Assembly (NCBI GenBank): GCA_028691385.1
Contig: JAQUZL010000065.1
Span: 1 to 11,037 of the forward strand
From: Oscillospiraceae bacterium
Lineage (GTDB): Bacteria; Bacillota; Clostridia; Oscillospirales; Oscillospiraceae
Length of the DNA: 11,037 bases
Reading direction: 5' to 3'
The stretch's first letter is position 1, and the number at the start of each line of letters is the position of its first letter. The notes below the pieces were generated by a model. The model had not been told where the DNA came from and did no database searches. It saw only the letters and a program-made list of their open reading frames with translations. Both the position numbers and the translations under genes were made by a program. Positions 1-5,936 of the stretch are shown here, one piece after another.

Positions 1-1785
1 GACGGCTCTGTGACTGTTTTCTGTGCAAAGGGCGGCGTTGAGCCGCAGTCTGAAACCGTTTGGCGTCAGGCAGACAAATACCGCGTTCCCCGCATGGCCT
101 ATGTCAACAAGATGGACATTATGGGCGCCGATTTCTACCGCGTGGTTCAGATGATGAAAGATCGTCTGAAGTGCAACGCAGTTCCGATCGAGCTCCCCAT
201 CGGCGCAGAAGATACGTTCCGCGGCATCATCGACCTGATGGAGATGGATGCGGATATCTATTACGACGAGCTTGGCAAGGATATGCGAGTGGAAGAAATT
301 CCGGAAGAGATGAAGGAGCTCGCAGCAAAGTATCATGCCGAAATGGTGGAAGCCATTGTTGAGCATGATGACGCGCTGATGGAGAAATATCTCAACGGCG
401 AAGAAATTCCGGTCGAAGACCTGCGCCGCGTGCTTCGCAAAGCCACGCTGGACAACGAGCTTGTTCCGGTCGTTTGCGGTACCTCTTACCGCAACAAGGG
501 CGTGCAGAAGCTGCTCGACGCCATCATCGACTATATGCCGGCTCCGACCGATGTCGAGGCTATCCGCGGCACCAATCCGGAAACCGGAGAGGAAGAAGAC
601 CGCCATTCTTCGGACACTGAGCCGTTCTCTGCGCTCGCGTTCAAGATTGCAACCGACCCGTTCGTCGGCAGACTCGCATTCTTCCGCGTTTATTCCGGCA
701 CCGTGAACGCCGGCGATACCGTTTACAATTCCGTTAAGGACGGCAACGAGCGTTTTGGCCGTATTCTGCAGATGCACGCAAACCATCGTCAGGATCTTGA
801 GAGCGTTTATGCGGGCGATATCGCCGCTGCTGTCGGCCTCAAGAACACGACGACCGGTGACACGCTCTGCGACCCCAAGGCTCCGGTCATTCTGGAGTCC
901 ATGGAGTTCCCGGATCCGGTTATCCGCGTTGCCATTGAGCCGAAAACCAAGGCCGGTCAGGAGAAAATGGGCGTTGCCCTTTCGAAGCTGGCTGAAGAAG
1001 ACCCGACGTTTAAGGCTTATACCGATGAAGAAACCGGCCAGACGATCATCGCCGGCATGGGTGAGCTTCATCTGGAAATCATTGTTGACCGTCTGCTGCG
1101 CGAATTCAAGGTCGAAGCAAACGTCGGCAAGCCGCAGGTTGCCTATAAGGAAACCGTTGTCGGCAATGCTGATGTCGATGAGAAGTACGCGCGTCAGTCC
1201 GGCGGCCGCGGCCAGTATGGCCATGTCAAAATCAAGATGGATCCGAACCCCGAAAAGGGCTACGAATTTGTCAACGCCGTTGTCGGCGGTTCGATTCCGA
1301 AGGAATATATTCCGGCGGTCGATCAGGGTATTCAGGGCGCCATGCTCAGCGGCGTGCTCGCAGGTTACCCGGTTGTTGACGTGAAGGTCACACTGTACGA
1401 CGGTTCTTATCATGAAGTTGACTCCTCTGAAATGGCGTTTAAGATCGCCGGCTCCATGGCCTTTAAAGAGGCTATGCGCAAGGCGAAGCCGATTCTGCTC
1501 GAGCCGATTATGAAGGTTGTCGTCATCGTTCCGGAAGAATATATGGGCGATGTTATCGGCGACGTTAACTCCCGCCGCGGCGTGATGCTCGGCATGACCG
1601 GCACACCCTCCGGCCAGGAGATTGAAGCTCTGATTCCGCTCTCCGAAATGTTTGGTTACGCCACCGACCTGCGCTCCAAAACGCAGGGCCGCGGTCAGTA
1701 CTCCATGGAGCCGCACAATTATTCTGAGGTTCCGAAGTCTGTCGGCGAAAAAATCATTGCCGGAAGAACGAAAAAAGAGGACTAA
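1..1785 (+). CDS. fusA: Elongation factor G, 5'-truncated by window edge
   Basis: EF-G is the GTPase that drives ribosomal translocation. The frame is open from base 1, so the GTG at base 10 is not a start. Comparison with the usual length of about 700 residues suggests roughly 100 N-terminal residues (P-loop, switch I, DTPGH) lie outside the window. Visible landmarks: the GGVEPQSETVWRQ segment, the G4 motif NKMD at visible residues 36-39, a G5-like GTSYRNKGVQ near bases 475-507 (usually GSAxKNKGVQ), GMGELHLEI in domain III, QSGGRGQYGHV in domain IV and the VDSSEMAFKIAGSMAF segment. The C-terminus looks complete, ending KKED-stop. It is followed by tuf in the same direction, the classic rpsL-rpsG-fusA-tuf arrangement. 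Identification is certain. Confidence 0.98.
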   Translation, partial: DGSVTVFCAKGGVEPQSETVWRQADKYRVPRMAYVNKMDIMGADFYRVVQMMKDRLKCNAVPIELPIGAEDTFRGIIDLMEMDADIYYDELGKDMRVEEIPEEMKELAAKYHAEMVEAIVEHDDALMEKYLNGEEIPVEDLRRVLRKATLDNELVPVVCGTSYRNKGVQKLLDAIIDYMPAPTDVEAIRGTNPETGEEEDRHSSDTEPFSALAFKIATDPFVGRLAFFRVYSGTVNAGDTVYNSVKDGNERFGRILQMHANHRQDLESVYAGDIAAAVGLKNTTTGDTLCDPKAPVILESMEFPDPVIRVAIEPKTKAGQEKMGVALSKLAEEDPTFKAYTDEETGQTIIAGMGELHLEIIVDRLLREFKVEANVGKPQVAYKETVVGNADVDEKYARQSGGRGQYGHVKIKMDPNPEKGYEFVNAVVGGSIPKEYIPAVDQGIQGAMLSGVLAGYPVVDVKVTLYDGSYHEVDSSEMAFKIAGSMAFKEAMRKAKPILLEPIMKVVVIVPEEYMGDVIGDVNSRRGVMLGMTGTPSGQEIEALIPLSEMFGYATDLRSKTQGRGQYSMEPHNYSEVPKSVGEKIIAGRTKKED

Positions 1786-1790
1786 ATGTC

Positions 1791-1819
1791 TTGAATTTTT
1801 TGCTGCTGCTTGATACAAT
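1791..1819 (+). promoter_or_regulatory. Putative tuf promoter in the fusA-tuf spacer
   Basis: A -35 box TTGAAT (1791-1796) and a -10 box TACAAT (1814-1819) are separated by exactly 17 bp, giving a good sigma-A-type match. It begins 6 bp after the fusA stop codon. Expected transcription start is near 1826, leaving a leader of about 57 nt before the tuf start. It would let tuf be made in excess over fusA, as is known in many bacteria. Seen by eye only. Confidence 0.6.
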
Positions 1820-1831
1820 ATCAAGTAGCAG
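1803..1831 (+). other. Hairpin in fusA-tuf spacer
   Basis: A 13-bp stem (1803-1815 with 1819-1831, one G-U pair) closes a 3-nt loop. No U-run follows, so it is not a standard intrinsic terminator. It overlaps the -10 box of the putative tuf promoter, so the complete hairpin would exist only in read-through fusA-tuf RNA, where it could act as a processing or pausing site. Confidence 0.55.
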
Positions 1832-1882
1832 TGAATTGCAAAACAAAGATTTATTATTTGAATTAAAAGGAGGATTTTTCCA

Positions 1883-3085
1883 ATGGCAAAGGCTAAATTT
1901 GAAAGAAACAAGCCCCATGTAAACATCGGCACCATCGGCCACGTTGACCATGGCAAGACCACCCTCACCGCCGCTATCACCAAGGTGCTGGCAATGAAGG
2001 GCGACGCCGAGTTTATGGATTATGCAAACATCGATAAGGCTCCGGAAGAGAGAGAGCGCGGTATTACCATTAATACCTCTCACGTTGAGTATCAGACTGA
2101 CAATCGTCACTATGCTCACGTTGACTGCCCCGGCCATGCTGACTATGTCAAGAACATGATCACCGGTGCTGCTCAGATGGACGGCGCTATCCTCGTCGTT
2201 TCCGCTGCTGATGGCGTTATGCCGCAGACCCGCGAGCACATCCTGCTCTCCCGTCAGGTCGGCGTGCCGTATATCGTTGTTTTCATGAACAAGGCTGACC
2301 AGGTTGACGATCCGGAACTGCTCGACCTCGTCGAGATGGAAATCCGCGAGATCCTCAGCGAGTACGAGTTCCCGGGCGACGACACCCCGATCATCCGCGG
2401 TTCCGCTCTCCAGGCTCTGGAGTGCGCTTCCAAAGAGATCACCGCTCCGGAATATCAGCCGATCCTCGAGCTGATGGATGCTGTTGACAGCTATATCCCG
2501 ACTCCGGAACGCAAGTCTGACCTGCCGTTCCTGATGCCTGTTGAAGATGTGTTCACGATCACCGGCCGCGGCACTGTTGCCACCGGCAGAGTTGAGCGTG
2601 GCCAGCTGAGAACCGGTGAAGAAATCGAAGTCATCGGCCTCACCGACGAGCGCAAGAAGACGGTTGTTACCGGTATCGAAATGTTCCGCAAGACCCTCGA
2701 CTATGCCGAGGCTGGCGATAACATCGGCGCTCTGCTCCGTGGCGTGCAGAGAACGGATATCGAGCGCGGCCAGGTTCTTTGCAAACCGGGCACGATTCAT
2801 CCGCACACCAAATTCCACGGCCAGGTTTACGTTCTGACCAAGGATGAAGGCGGCCGTCATACCCCGTTCTTCAACAACTATCGTCCGCAGTTCTATTTCA
2901 GAACCACCGACGTTACCGGTGTTGTTGAGCTGCCGGAAGGCACTGAAATGTGCATGCCTGGCGACCATGTTGAAATGGACGTTGAGCTGATCACCCCGAT
3001 CGCCATCGAAGAAGGCCTCCGCTTCGCTATCCGTGAAGGCGGCCGTACCGTTGGTTCCGGCGTTGTTACCAAGATCAACACCTAA
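1883..3085 (+). CDS. tuf: Elongation factor Tu
   Basis: EF-Tu carries aminoacyl-tRNA to the ribosomal A site as a GTP complex. The 400-residue product has the full family length. Motifs: P-loop GHVDHGKT at residues 19-26, the switch I RERGITI segment, DCPGH (G3), and a G4 motif written NKAD rather than the more usual NKCD. Domains II and III are complete, with VEDVFTITGRGTVATGRVERG at the start of domain II and a C-terminus ending VVTKINT. The ATG has a strong ribosome binding site, AAAAGGAGG at 1865-1873, nine bases upstream. It lies 97 bp after fusA with its own likely promoter and is closed by a hairpin terminator. A very long antisense frame over this gene is a codon-bias shadow. Identification is certain. 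Confidence 0.99.
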   Translation: MAKAKFERNKPHVNIGTIGHVDHGKTTLTAAITKVLAMKGDAEFMDYANIDKAPEERERGITINTSHVEYQTDNRHYAHVDCPGHADYVKNMITGAAQMDGAILVVSAADGVMPQTREHILLSRQVGVPYIVVFMNKADQVDDPELLDLVEMEIREILSEYEFPGDDTPIIRGSALQALECASKEITAPEYQPILELMDAVDSYIPTPERKSDLPFLMPVEDVFTITGRGTVATGRVERGQLRTGEEIEVIGLTDERKKTVVTGIEMFRKTLDYAEAGDNIGALLRGVQRTDIERGQVLCKPGTIHPHTKFHGQVYVLTKDEGGRHTPFFNNYRPQFYFRTTDVTGVVELPEGTEMCMPGDHVEMDVELITPIAIEEGLRFAIREGGRTVGSGVVTKINT

Positions 3086-3104
3086 TTTTAACCTTTGATG
3101 CTTG

Positions 3105-3139
3105 AAGAGCCTCTGCAGAAATGCGAAGGCTCTTTTTTT
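3105..3139 (+). terminator. Intrinsic terminator after tuf
   Basis: AAGAGCCT (3105-3112) pairs with AGGCTCTT (3127-3134), with a small inner GCA/TGC stem around a GAAA loop, followed by a run of T to 3139. This is a standard Rho-independent terminator ending the fusA-tuf unit. Confidence 0.9.
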
Positions 3140-3157
3140 GGCGCTTATTCTTGACAT

Positions 3158-3253
3158 ATGCCGGAAAATGAGGGCGGTCAGTGCGGCAGAGGCTGTCACA
3201 AGCGCTGCTGCAAGCATCAACCGGGAAAGAGTGAAACGGAGGAGTCAACATGA
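3158..3253 (+). CDS. Possible Cys-rich micro-protein (31 aa)
   Basis: A 31-codon frame starts at ATG 3158 and ends with a TGA that overlaps the ATG of the next gene by 4 nt (ATGA at 3250-3253), the geometry of translational coupling. The peptide has the pattern C-x3-C-x3-CC at residues 9-18, written CGRGCHKRCC, followed by KH, so it could bind a metal. Against it: there is no clear ribosome binding site before the ATG, an in-frame stop lies just upstream, and its 3' part contains the Shine-Dalgarno of the next gene. I do not recognise the family. The Cys/His content resembles the metal-binding tail of the downstream protein, which makes it worth recording, but it may be a chance frame. Confidence 0.25.
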   Translation: MPENEGGQCGRGCHKRCCKHQPGKSETEEST

Positions 3254-3651
3254 AAATTGCAGTGACCTATGATAATGGCCAGATTTTTCAACATTTTGGG
3301 CATACAGAACAGTTCAAGCTTTACACGGTCGAAAATAACGCAGTTATCGCGAGCGAGGTGGTCAATACCAACGGCAGCGGCCACGGTGCGCTGGCCGGAT
3401 TCTTGGCGGTGAACGGCGTAGATACGCTGATTTGCGGCGGAATTGGCGGCGGAGCACAGCAAGCGCTGGCGGCGGCAGGAATTCAGTTGTTCGGCGGAGT
3501 CAGCGGAAGCGCAGATGGCGCCGTTGCGCAGCTGATTGGCGGCACACTCAAATTTCAGCCGGATGTGCATTGTGCCCACCATGACCACGAGCACGGCGAC
3601 GAAGCACATCGGTGCGGCGAACATAAATGCGGCGGCAGCTGCGGCCATTAA
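3250..3651 (+). CDS. NifB/NifX-family cluster-binding protein with His/Cys-rich tail
   Basis: The 133-residue product matches the dinitrogenase iron-molybdenum cofactor family (NifX/NafY-like, RNase H-like fold). It starts MKIAVTYDNG, has FGHTEQFKLYTVE in the first half and the glycine-rich VDTLICGGIGGGAQQAL, followed by AAGIQLFGGVSGSADGAV. These proteins carry or assemble metal-sulfur clusters. No nitrogenase genes are in view, so a housekeeping metal or Fe-S role is more likely than nitrogen fixation. After residue 103 the core gives way to a tail with 8 His and 4 Cys in its last 27 residues, ending KCGGSCGH, a probable metal-binding extension. The start is supported by ACGGAGG at 3237-3243. 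The gene sits alone between two terminators, apart from the overlapping micro-ORF. Family confident, exact role unknown. Confidence 0.88.
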   Translation: MKIAVTYDNGQIFQHFGHTEQFKLYTVENNAVIASEVVNTNGSGHGALAGFLAVNGVDTLICGGIGGGAQQALAAAGIQLFGGVSGSADGAVAQLIGGTLKFQPDVHCAHHDHEHGDEAHRCGEHKCGGSCGH

Positions 3652-3668
3652 AGATCAAAACAGCTTTC

Positions 3669-3710
3669 AAAAAAAGCAGCGGAAACCGCAAATTGTGGTT
3701 TCCGCTGTTT
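3669..3710 (-). terminator. Terminator between converging genes, strongest on the minus strand
   Basis: A stem of about 13 bp (3677-3689 with 3695-3707, one G-U pair) has a 5-nt loop. Seven consecutive A at 3669-3675 become a U-run on the minus strand, so it suits the minus-strand dipeptidase gene. On the plus strand only TTT follows, so it would be a weaker terminator for the NifX-like gene. Confidence 0.8.
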
Positions 3711-3777
3711 GCTGTTTCGTAAAAATTCGATTGTAGACGAAGCTCGTATTTTGTTACTGCAAACGCCAGAGAAAAAA

Positions 3778-4620
3778 TTAATTCTTTGCGACGGATTCCG
3801 CGCTGACTGGGAAGTTGAAATAAGTATCTGGGTACGGTTCGTTGGTCAGGTCGAAATGCCACCATTCGGTCGGAATCGGCTGAAAGCTGTGGCGGGACAT
3901 CACCTCGCGGAGAGTTCTGCGGTTCTGAACCTGTTCATCGGTCAGCCCCTTGCTATAGGTCGGGTGGGAAAGCTCGCCGAAATAATCAAAGGTTCCGCCC
4001 ATATCAACCTCTTTGCCGGTCTTCATATCAAACAGGGTCAGGTCGATGCTGCTTCCTCTGCTGTGGCCGGATTTCTGATCAATATAACCCATGACAAAAA
4101 GTGCGTTCTTGTCAATGTCGGGATAAAAATAGGACTTCATCGCAGTGTCGTTGAGATCCTCTGCCCAGCGCACAAAATGGTCAACCGCCATCTGCGGACG
4201 ATACGCGTCGTAGATTTTCAGCCGGTAACCCATGTCCTTGAATTCGTCGCTGGCTTCCTTCAGGGCGGCGGCGGCTTCTTTTGTTAGAAGTGCGCACGGC
4301 TCTTCGTATCCGTCTACCCGGGCGCCCACAAAGTTATATGTGGAATAATAGCGGATTTCTTGAATCGCATCGGGGATCACATCAGAAAGAAGCACGAAGC
4401 CCTCGGAACCGTCGGCAGCTCCTGCGCTGCCGGAAGCGCTTTCTGAAGGTTGGGACGAGGACGCCGCAGGGCTTTCGGCCGCACTTTGCGCAACAGAGCT
4501 CACCGCCGAGGGTGTGCCCGAAGAGCTTGCTTTGGGCGTAGCACAGCCGAATAGCGCAATCACAAGAGAAATTGCCAGTACCGCACAGAATAAATTTTCG
4601 AACCGTTTTTTCACAATCAT
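3778..4620 (-). CDS. VanX-like D-alanyl-D-alanine dipeptidase lipoprotein (M15D)
   Basis: Predicted zinc dipeptidase that hydrolyses D-Ala-D-Ala, placed outside the membrane by a lipoprotein signal. The 280-residue product has basic residues, a hydrophobic stretch and a lipobox LFGC with Cys26. A Ser/Ala-rich linker runs to about residue 72, followed by the catalytic domain. VanX-type landmarks: YDAYRP with Arg141, SGHSRGSSIDL with zinc ligands His186 and Asp193, and EWWHF with catalytic Glu252 and ligand His255. The ATG at 4620 is chosen over a GTG six bases upstream because GAGGTGG at 4623-4629 is well placed for it. It has its own promoter and terminator and no vanHA, vanRS or ligase gene nearby, so cell-wall turnover or D-Ala recycling is more likely than glycopeptide resistance. 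Family confident; substrate inferred. Confidence 0.9.
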   Translation of the reverse strand: MIVKKRFENLFCAVLAISLVIALFGCATPKASSSGTPSAVSSVAQSAAESPAASSSQPSESASGSAGAADGSEGFVLLSDVIPDAIQEIRYYSTYNFVGARVDGYEEPCALLTKEAAAALKEASDEFKDMGYRLKIYDAYRPQMAVDHFVRWAEDLNDTAMKSYFYPDIDKNALFVMGYIDQKSGHSRGSSIDLTLFDMKTGKEVDMGGTFDYFGELSHPTYSKGLTDEQVQNRRTLREVMSRHSFQPIPTEWWHFDLTNEPYPDTYFNFPVSAESVAKN

Positions 4621-4669
4621 TGCCACCTCAAATTTGAATTCCCGTTATCCGGGGTTGAAAACAGGTGAT

Positions 4670-4688
4670 TTCGGCAGAAAATGCCGAA
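4670..4688 (-). other. Leader hairpin upstream of the dipeptidase gene
   Basis: A perfect 7-bp stem (4670-4676 with 4682-4688) with a 5-nt loop lies in the predicted 5' leader, about 10 nt after the expected start of transcription. No U-run follows. It could be an operator-like palindrome or an mRNA-stabilising structure. Confidence 0.45.
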
Positions 4689-4706
4689 CAATCATAAAAC
4701 ATCCTT

Positions 4707-4735
4707 ATTATACGCAGAATTGTAAATGTTTTCAA
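4707..4735 (-). promoter_or_regulatory. Promoter of the dipeptidase gene
   Basis: On the minus strand, TTGAAA (plus positions 4730-4735) and a perfect TATAAT (4707-4712) are separated by 17 bp. Expected start is near 4700, giving a leader of about 80 nt. This is the best promoter match in the window. Confidence 0.75.
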
Positions 4736-4920
4736 GGGTTGAAAAGAGAAAACCCGGCAGGCGCTTTGTGCGCATAAACAGATTGACGCGGGAAACAAAT
4801 GTTCAGCTGTGAGCGGATATGATTGTTTTCTGAGCATTTGCTGGCTATTTATCGAAATATGCGCCAAGAGTGGACAAAAGCAGGGGAATATGATATGATA
4901 TTAACAGCGCAGATAATAAA

Positions 4921-5763
4921 TCAATTGCTTTTATTTTTTGCGCGATAGTCGCGCGGACTGCAGCCGGTTTCCCGGCGAAACAAGCGCGAAAAGTAATTGT
5001 AGTCCGGAATGCCGCACTTTGCGGCAATTTCCGCAACAGGCAGCGACGTGTTGCAAAGATATTGCTTTGCGAGCGTCAGCCGTTCCGTCAGAATCCACTT
5101 GCCGGCGGTTGTGCCGGTGTGCTGCTGCACGGCGCGTGAAAGCGTGGAAACGCTGATGGAAAAGGTTGAGGCGATGGTATCGATTTCGAGCTTCTCGGTG
5201 AGATGCTGTGCAAGGTAGCTTTGCAGCGATTCCCAGATATCCGTCCGGCGCGGCCGCACCAGCTGTTGCAGCTGAATGTAGCCCACACATGTTTTTAAAA
5301 TGTTGGAAAGCGCTGTGATGTATTCCGAATCGACCGCCTGCAGCGTGTTGAACGCTTCGCGCAGCGCGGCGAGATCGGTGCAGAAGCTTTCGCAGCCTGC
5401 GCGCGTTGCCTCCCACTGCTGTTCGGGATTGCGGCTGTCCAGCAAATGGCCGAACATCAGGTAGCTGATCACTTCGCCGCCGTCGGTAACCGGGGCGCAG
5501 ACCTCAAGCAGACCGGCGTGACAGCGGTAGGTGCAAAGCTCTCCGGTTTTCTGCGCAGTGCGAAAGCCTTGCCGGTCGCAGTTTTGGCACCGGCGGCGTC
5601 CTTCTGCTGTGGACTGAATCATCCGGCAGAAAAGATGAAACTGTGCCGGGCAGCGGAGCACCGCATTTCCCTCAAGATCAAAAATGCCCAGCTGATGGCC
5701 TGTAACACGGTAAAAATCCATCAGCAGCCGCCGGATCGGCTCTAAAGCAAAGGTTGTTTCCAT
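4921..5763 (-). CDS. AraC-family regulator with PocR-like sensor domain
   Basis: Predicted DNA-binding transcription regulator of 280 residues. Residues 8-110 resemble the PocR sensory domain: LLMDFYRVTGHQLGIFDLEG opens it, then a Cys cluster (Cys46, Cys59, Cys62, Cys77, Cys81, Cys89) and a GEVISYLMFGHLLD segment. Residues about 178-275 form the AraC-type double helix-turn-helix: first HTH near IDTIASTFSISVSTLSRAV, second near VAEIAAKCGIPDYNYFSRLFRR, ending CSPRDYR. PocR domains are known or proposed to sense small organic ligands. The ATG at 5763 is favoured, with GAGG 10 nt upstream; a TTG at 5790 would add 9 residues. It is divergent from the isomerase-aldolase pair across about 170 bp with closely packed promoters, so it probably controls that pair. 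Ligand unknown. Confidence 0.9.
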   Translation of the reverse strand: METTFALEPIRRLLMDFYRVTGHQLGIFDLEGNAVLRCPAQFHLFCRMIQSTAEGRRRCQNCDRQGFRTAQKTGELCTYRCHAGLLEVCAPVTDGGEVISYLMFGHLLDSRNPEQQWEATRAGCESFCTDLAALREAFNTLQAVDSEYITALSNILKTCVGYIQLQQLVRPRRTDIWESLQSYLAQHLTEKLEIDTIASTFSISVSTLSRAVQQHTGTTAGKWILTERLTLAKQYLCNTSLPVAEIAAKCGIPDYNYFSRLFRRETGCSPRDYRAKNKSN

Positions 5764-5846
5764 CCAATTCGCGCCTCTTTTCTGTTCCAATCACAAGATT
5801 GCTCCGTCCTCTGTGTGTGACGAATCTGTGCTAATATCCTACTGAA

Positions 5847-5875
5847 ATAATACTATATTTTGCAGGGAAAGTAAA
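5847..5875 (-). promoter_or_regulatory. Putative promoter of the AraC regulator gene
   Basis: Minus-strand TTTACT (plus 5870-5875) and TATTAT (5847-5852) with a 17-bp spacer. The -10 matches well and the -35 is moderate. It interleaves with the plus-strand promoter of the isomerase gene. Confidence 0.5.
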
Positions 5876-5887
5876 GTATGATATTAG
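5860..5887 (+). promoter_or_regulatory. Putative weak promoter of the isomerase-aldolase operon
   Basis: TTGCAG (5860-5865) and TATTAG (5882-5887) with a 16-bp spacer. Both boxes are imperfect, as expected for a promoter needing an activator. The position gives a leader of about 40 nt before the isomerase start. Confidence 0.35.
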
Positions 5888-5936
5888 TATCAACGGCAGA
5901 TTGCCGCAATGAAAACAACACAAGGAGGACACCATC

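Larger units (their letters stand above)
4621..4920. other. 300-bp intergenic stretch between dipeptidase and AraC genes
   Basis: The left half holds the dipeptidase ribosome binding site, the TCAAATTTGA palindrome (4628-4637), the leader hairpin and the promoter described separately. The right half (4736-4920) shows no gene and no good terminator for the AraC gene. It does contain a fair plus-strand promoter-like pair, TGGACA at 4871-4876 and TATGAT at 4894-4899 with 17 bp between, which would read antisense into the end of the AraC gene. Short frames here look like chance. Confidence 0.5.
5831..5887. promoter_or_regulatory. 8-bp inverted repeat flanking the divergent promoters
   Basis: CTAATATC at 5831-5838 is repeated in perfect inverted form as GATATTAG at 5880-5887. 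The two copies bracket both putative promoters of the regulator/operon spacer. They could be operator half-sites for the AraC protein, although an AT-rich 8-mer pair can arise by chance and one copy overlaps a -10 box. Confidence 0.35.

Noticed and set aside
3151..3156. TTGACA, a perfect -35 box before the NifX-like gene
   Set aside because: No acceptable -10 box lies 16-18 bp downstream, so I do not call a promoter.
1754..3220. A 488-codon open frame antisense to tuf
   Set aside because: It lies opposite a certain, highly conserved gene. Its protein has no recognisable domain, and long antisense frames are common over genes with strong codon bias.
4720..4820. Possible terminator after the AraC gene on the minus strand
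   Set aside because: Only a 4-bp GCGC stem with a poor T-run could be found, too weak to call.
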